Positions 62,334 to 64,000 of a stretch of DNA of 64,000 nt are shown one piece after another. Numbering within the stretch: position 1 is the first letter of the stretch; every line of letters begins with the position of its first letter. The notes beneath the pieces were generated by a model. That model had not been told where the DNA came from, made no database searches, and saw only the letters and a program-made list of their open reading frames with translations. The position numbers were made by a program, and so were the translations under genes. Origin of the DNA: Leptolyngbya sp. FACHB-321 (GTDB lineage: Bacteria > Cyanobacteriota > Cyanobacteriia > Leptolyngbyales > Leptolyngbyaceae); assembly GCF_014695975.1 (NCBI RefSeq), contig NZ_JACJPI010000061.1, positions 1 through 64,000 on the forward strand, in the 5' to 3' direction.

Positions 62334-63722
62334 GTGGTCGAAATTACGCTTGAAACGCTTTGGATACAGGTGCTGGAACGCTTGCAGCTTCAGCTCAGCC
62401 GCCCTACCTTTGAAACCTGGATCAAAACAGCGATCGCGGAGCAGTTGGATGACAACTGTCTGGTTATTCGTACACCGAATCCCTTTGCCCGTAACTGGCT
62501 TCAAAAGTACTACATCAAAACGATCGCCGAAGTGGTACAGGAAGTGATGGGGCATCCGATTGACATCCACATTACGATCACGCAGGGCGATGATGCCTCT
62601 GAGAACCCAGAGATGTTCTGGCCCCTCCCCTCCCACGAAAACGTTACTGAACCATCCCCGCCGGACTCGGCAGCAGCAAACAACGGTGCGCGCAGCGCTC
62701 TCAATTCCAAATATGTCTTTTCGCGACTGGTCGTTGGTGCCAATAACCGCATGGCACATGCAGCGTCCTTAGCAGTGGCAGAATCACCTGGACGCGAATT
62801 TAACCCGCTCTTTCTTTGCGGTGGTGTAGGGCTGGGCAAAACGCACCTTATGCAGGCGATCGGGCACTATCGGTTGGAAATCTGCCCCTCGTCGCGCATC
62901 GTCTACGTCTCCACCGAGCAATTCACCAATGACTTAATTACTGCCATCCGTAAAGACAGTCGTCAAAGCTTTCAGGAGCGTTATCGTGCCGTTGATGTGC
63001 TGCTAGTGGATGATATTCAGTTTATTGAAGGCAAAGAATACACACAGGAAGAGTTTTTTCACACCTTCAACACGCTGCACGAGACCGGTAAGCAGGTTGT
63101 GCTGGCATCCGATCGCCCACCCAACCAGATTCCCCGCCTTCAGGAGCGGCTCTGCTCTCGCTTTTCGATGGGCTTGATTGCCGACATTCAACCCCCCGAT
63201 CTGGAAACGCGGATGGCGATTCTGCAAAAAAAAGCAGAGTACGAGAATATGCGCCTGCCCCGCGATGTGATTGAGTACATCGCCTCTAGCTACACCAACA
63301 ACATTCGCGAGCTAGAAGGGGCGCTCATTCGAGCCGTTGCGTATATTTCTATCTCTGGGCTGCCTATGACCGTGGAAAATATTACCCCAGTGCTGAATCC
63401 GCCTGTAGAGAAGGTAGAAGCCTCGCCAGAAGCAGTGATTTTGGCGATCGCCGAAACCTTTGATGTGTCTGTCGAAGATTTGAAAGGCAGCTCTCGTCGT
63501 CGAGAAATTAGCGTTGCTCGTCAGATTGGGATGTATCTGATGCGGCACCACACCGACTTGAGCCTGCCCAAGATTGGTGAGGAGTTCGGCGGTAAAGACC
63601 ACACCACTGTTATGTATAGCTGCGACAAAATTTCTCAGCTTAAAGAGAGTGATCCCAGCATGGCGCAAACGTTACGGCAACTAGGCGATCGCATCAACCA
63701 CACTAGCCAAATGCGGAAGTGA
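62334..63722 (+). CDS. dnaA: DnaA, chromosomal replication initiator
   Basis: This 462-aa protein starts at a GTG (VEITLETLW). Domain I is about 1-80 ([17 protein letters not shown]), domain II is a short linker (about 85-115), and domain III is an AAA+ ATPase with Walker [12 protein letters not shown] (about 162), Walker [17 protein letters not shown] and sensor [15 protein letters not shown]. The domain IV helix-turn-helix has the signature [15 protein letters not shown] near the C-terminus. All key motifs are intact. dnaN and recF-type genes are not adjacent in the window. Confidence 0.97.
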   Translation: MVEITLETLWIQVLERLQLQLSRPTFETWIKTAIAEQLDDNCLVIRTPNPFARNWLQKYYIKTIAEVVQEVMGHPIDIHITITQGDDASENPEMFWPLPSHENVTEPSPPDSAAANNGARSALNSKYVFSRLVVGANNRMAHAASLAVAESPGREFNPLFLCGGVGLGKTHLMQAIGHYRLEICPSSRIVYVSTEQFTNDLITAIRKDSRQSFQERYRAVDVLLVDDIQFIEGKEYTQEEFFHTFNTLHETGKQVVLASDRPPNQIPRLQERLCSRFSMGLIADIQPPDLETRMAILQKKAEYENMRLPRDVIEYIASSYTNNIRELEGALIRAVAYISISGLPMTVENITPVLNPPVEKVEASPEAVILAIAETFDVSVEDLKGSSRRREISVARQIGMYLMRHHTDLSLPKIGEEFGGKDHTTVMYSCDKISQLKESDPSMAQTLRQLGDRINHTSQMRK

Positions 63723-63724
63723 AA

Positions 63725-63821
63725 TAGCCATCAGCTGTCAGCGGTCAGAGTAGAAATCATGCCGACCATCCATGTTTAGCGCTAGCTCTCAAGCTGAATG
63801 CTGATAGCTGACTGCTCCTCC
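63725..63821. repeat. GTCAGC-type short repeats after dnaA
   Basis: AGCCATCAGCTGTCAGCGGTCAG and a diverged GCTGATAGCTGACTGC lie between dnaA and the leftward gene at the right edge. They belong to the same class as those inside the NB-ARC/WD40 gene. Confidence 0.5.
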
Positions 63822-64000
63822 TCAATCTTGCTGGTGGGAAAACTGACGTGCACCGATCGCCGAGAGCACGATCGCCGAGAGCAGCAGCACGGGAACCACA
63901 TACCAGGGGAATTGAGCAAACGGTAAGTAAGCAGCCGCTCGTAGCCCCAAGCTCGTGTAGGTCAGAGGAAGTAGATACACAACGGCTTTGAGGGCGATCG
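63822..64000 (-). CDS. ABC-2-type permease, C-terminal fragment (runs off right edge)
   Basis: Read on the minus strand, the frame is open from the right edge to TGA at 63822-63824 and encodes about 58 residues. They begin ALKAVVYLLPLTYTSLGLRA, then a membrane helix (YVVPVLLLSAIVLSAIGA) and a polar end, RQFSHQQD. The LPLTYxxxGLRA motif before the last helix is typical of ABC-2 family transport permeases. The rest is outside the window. It converges with dnaA. Confidence 0.7.
   Translation of the reverse strand, partial: IALKAVVYLLPLTYTSLGLRAAAYLPFAQFPWYVVPVLLLSAIVLSAIGARQFSHQQD

Overview
The window is chromosomal DNA from a cyanobacterium, most likely filamentous or Leptolyngbya-like (the genus-level guess is inference). 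The evidence is the very frequent HIP1 octamer GCGATCGC, cyanobacterium-restricted families (CpcT/CpeT-like, DUF1997, DUF928, an HpsJ-like protein, an AvPCP-like NlpC/P60 peptidase), a LexA box of the cyanobacterial type, and degenerate heptad-like repeats (AAGGCAG, GGATGAA and GGTCAGC types) between and within genes.

Bases 1-3597 are the right-hand part of a type V-K CRISPR-associated transposon (CAST). An IS1-family transposase tail touches the left edge. It is followed by five direct repeats, cas12k, a tracrRNA region, a 3-repeat/2-spacer CRISPR array, a separate atypical guide and a terminal repeat block. The separate guide has an 18-nt spacer that matches perfectly, next to a GTA (GTN) PAM, the tRNA-Ala(CGC) gene just outside the element. 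The inferred transposon end (TGTAC...) lies 64 bp from that PAM, within the 60-66 bp insertion window known for V-K systems. The homing guide, its target and the insertion product are therefore all visible within about 350 bp. tnsB, tnsC, tniQ, the cargo and the other end must lie left of the window.

From 3.6 to 22.9 kb is ordinary chromosome: tRNA-Ala, a HAD hydrolase, a methyltransferase, a CadD-like transporter, a GAF/PAS histidine kinase, ftsY, nusB, a DUF502 protein, an HpsJ-like protein, pgl, two FHA proteins (one fused to a degenerate kinase), a small histidine kinase, ppx, an atypical SDR and a DUF1997 protein. From 22.9 to 29.9 kb there is an orphan sugar permease and a leftward operon for a BMP/PnrA-type ABC importer ending in an isochorismatase-family cysteine hydrolase.

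From 30.4 to 42.6 kb is a larger, more changeable stretch: a 1435-aa NB-ARC/WD40 protein with repeat-derived inserts, a secreted amidase, a decayed copy of a TpsB gene, a chemoreceptor, the intact TpsB (ShlB/FhaC) gene, a DUF928 protein and a large membrane protein. From 42.9 to 64 kb are two sugar ABC permeases, a YebC-family protein, PlsC-like and GNAT transferases, an AmpG-like MFS carrier, lexA with its own LexA box, an amylo-alpha-1,6-glucosidase, an RluA-like protein lacking the catalytic Asp, an NlpC/P60 peptidase, a GT2 glycosyltransferase, a GlsB-like protein, an SGNH hydrolase, a secreted CpcT-like protein, an RsbU/RsbW-like pair, dnaA, and the tail of an ABC-2 permease at the right edge.
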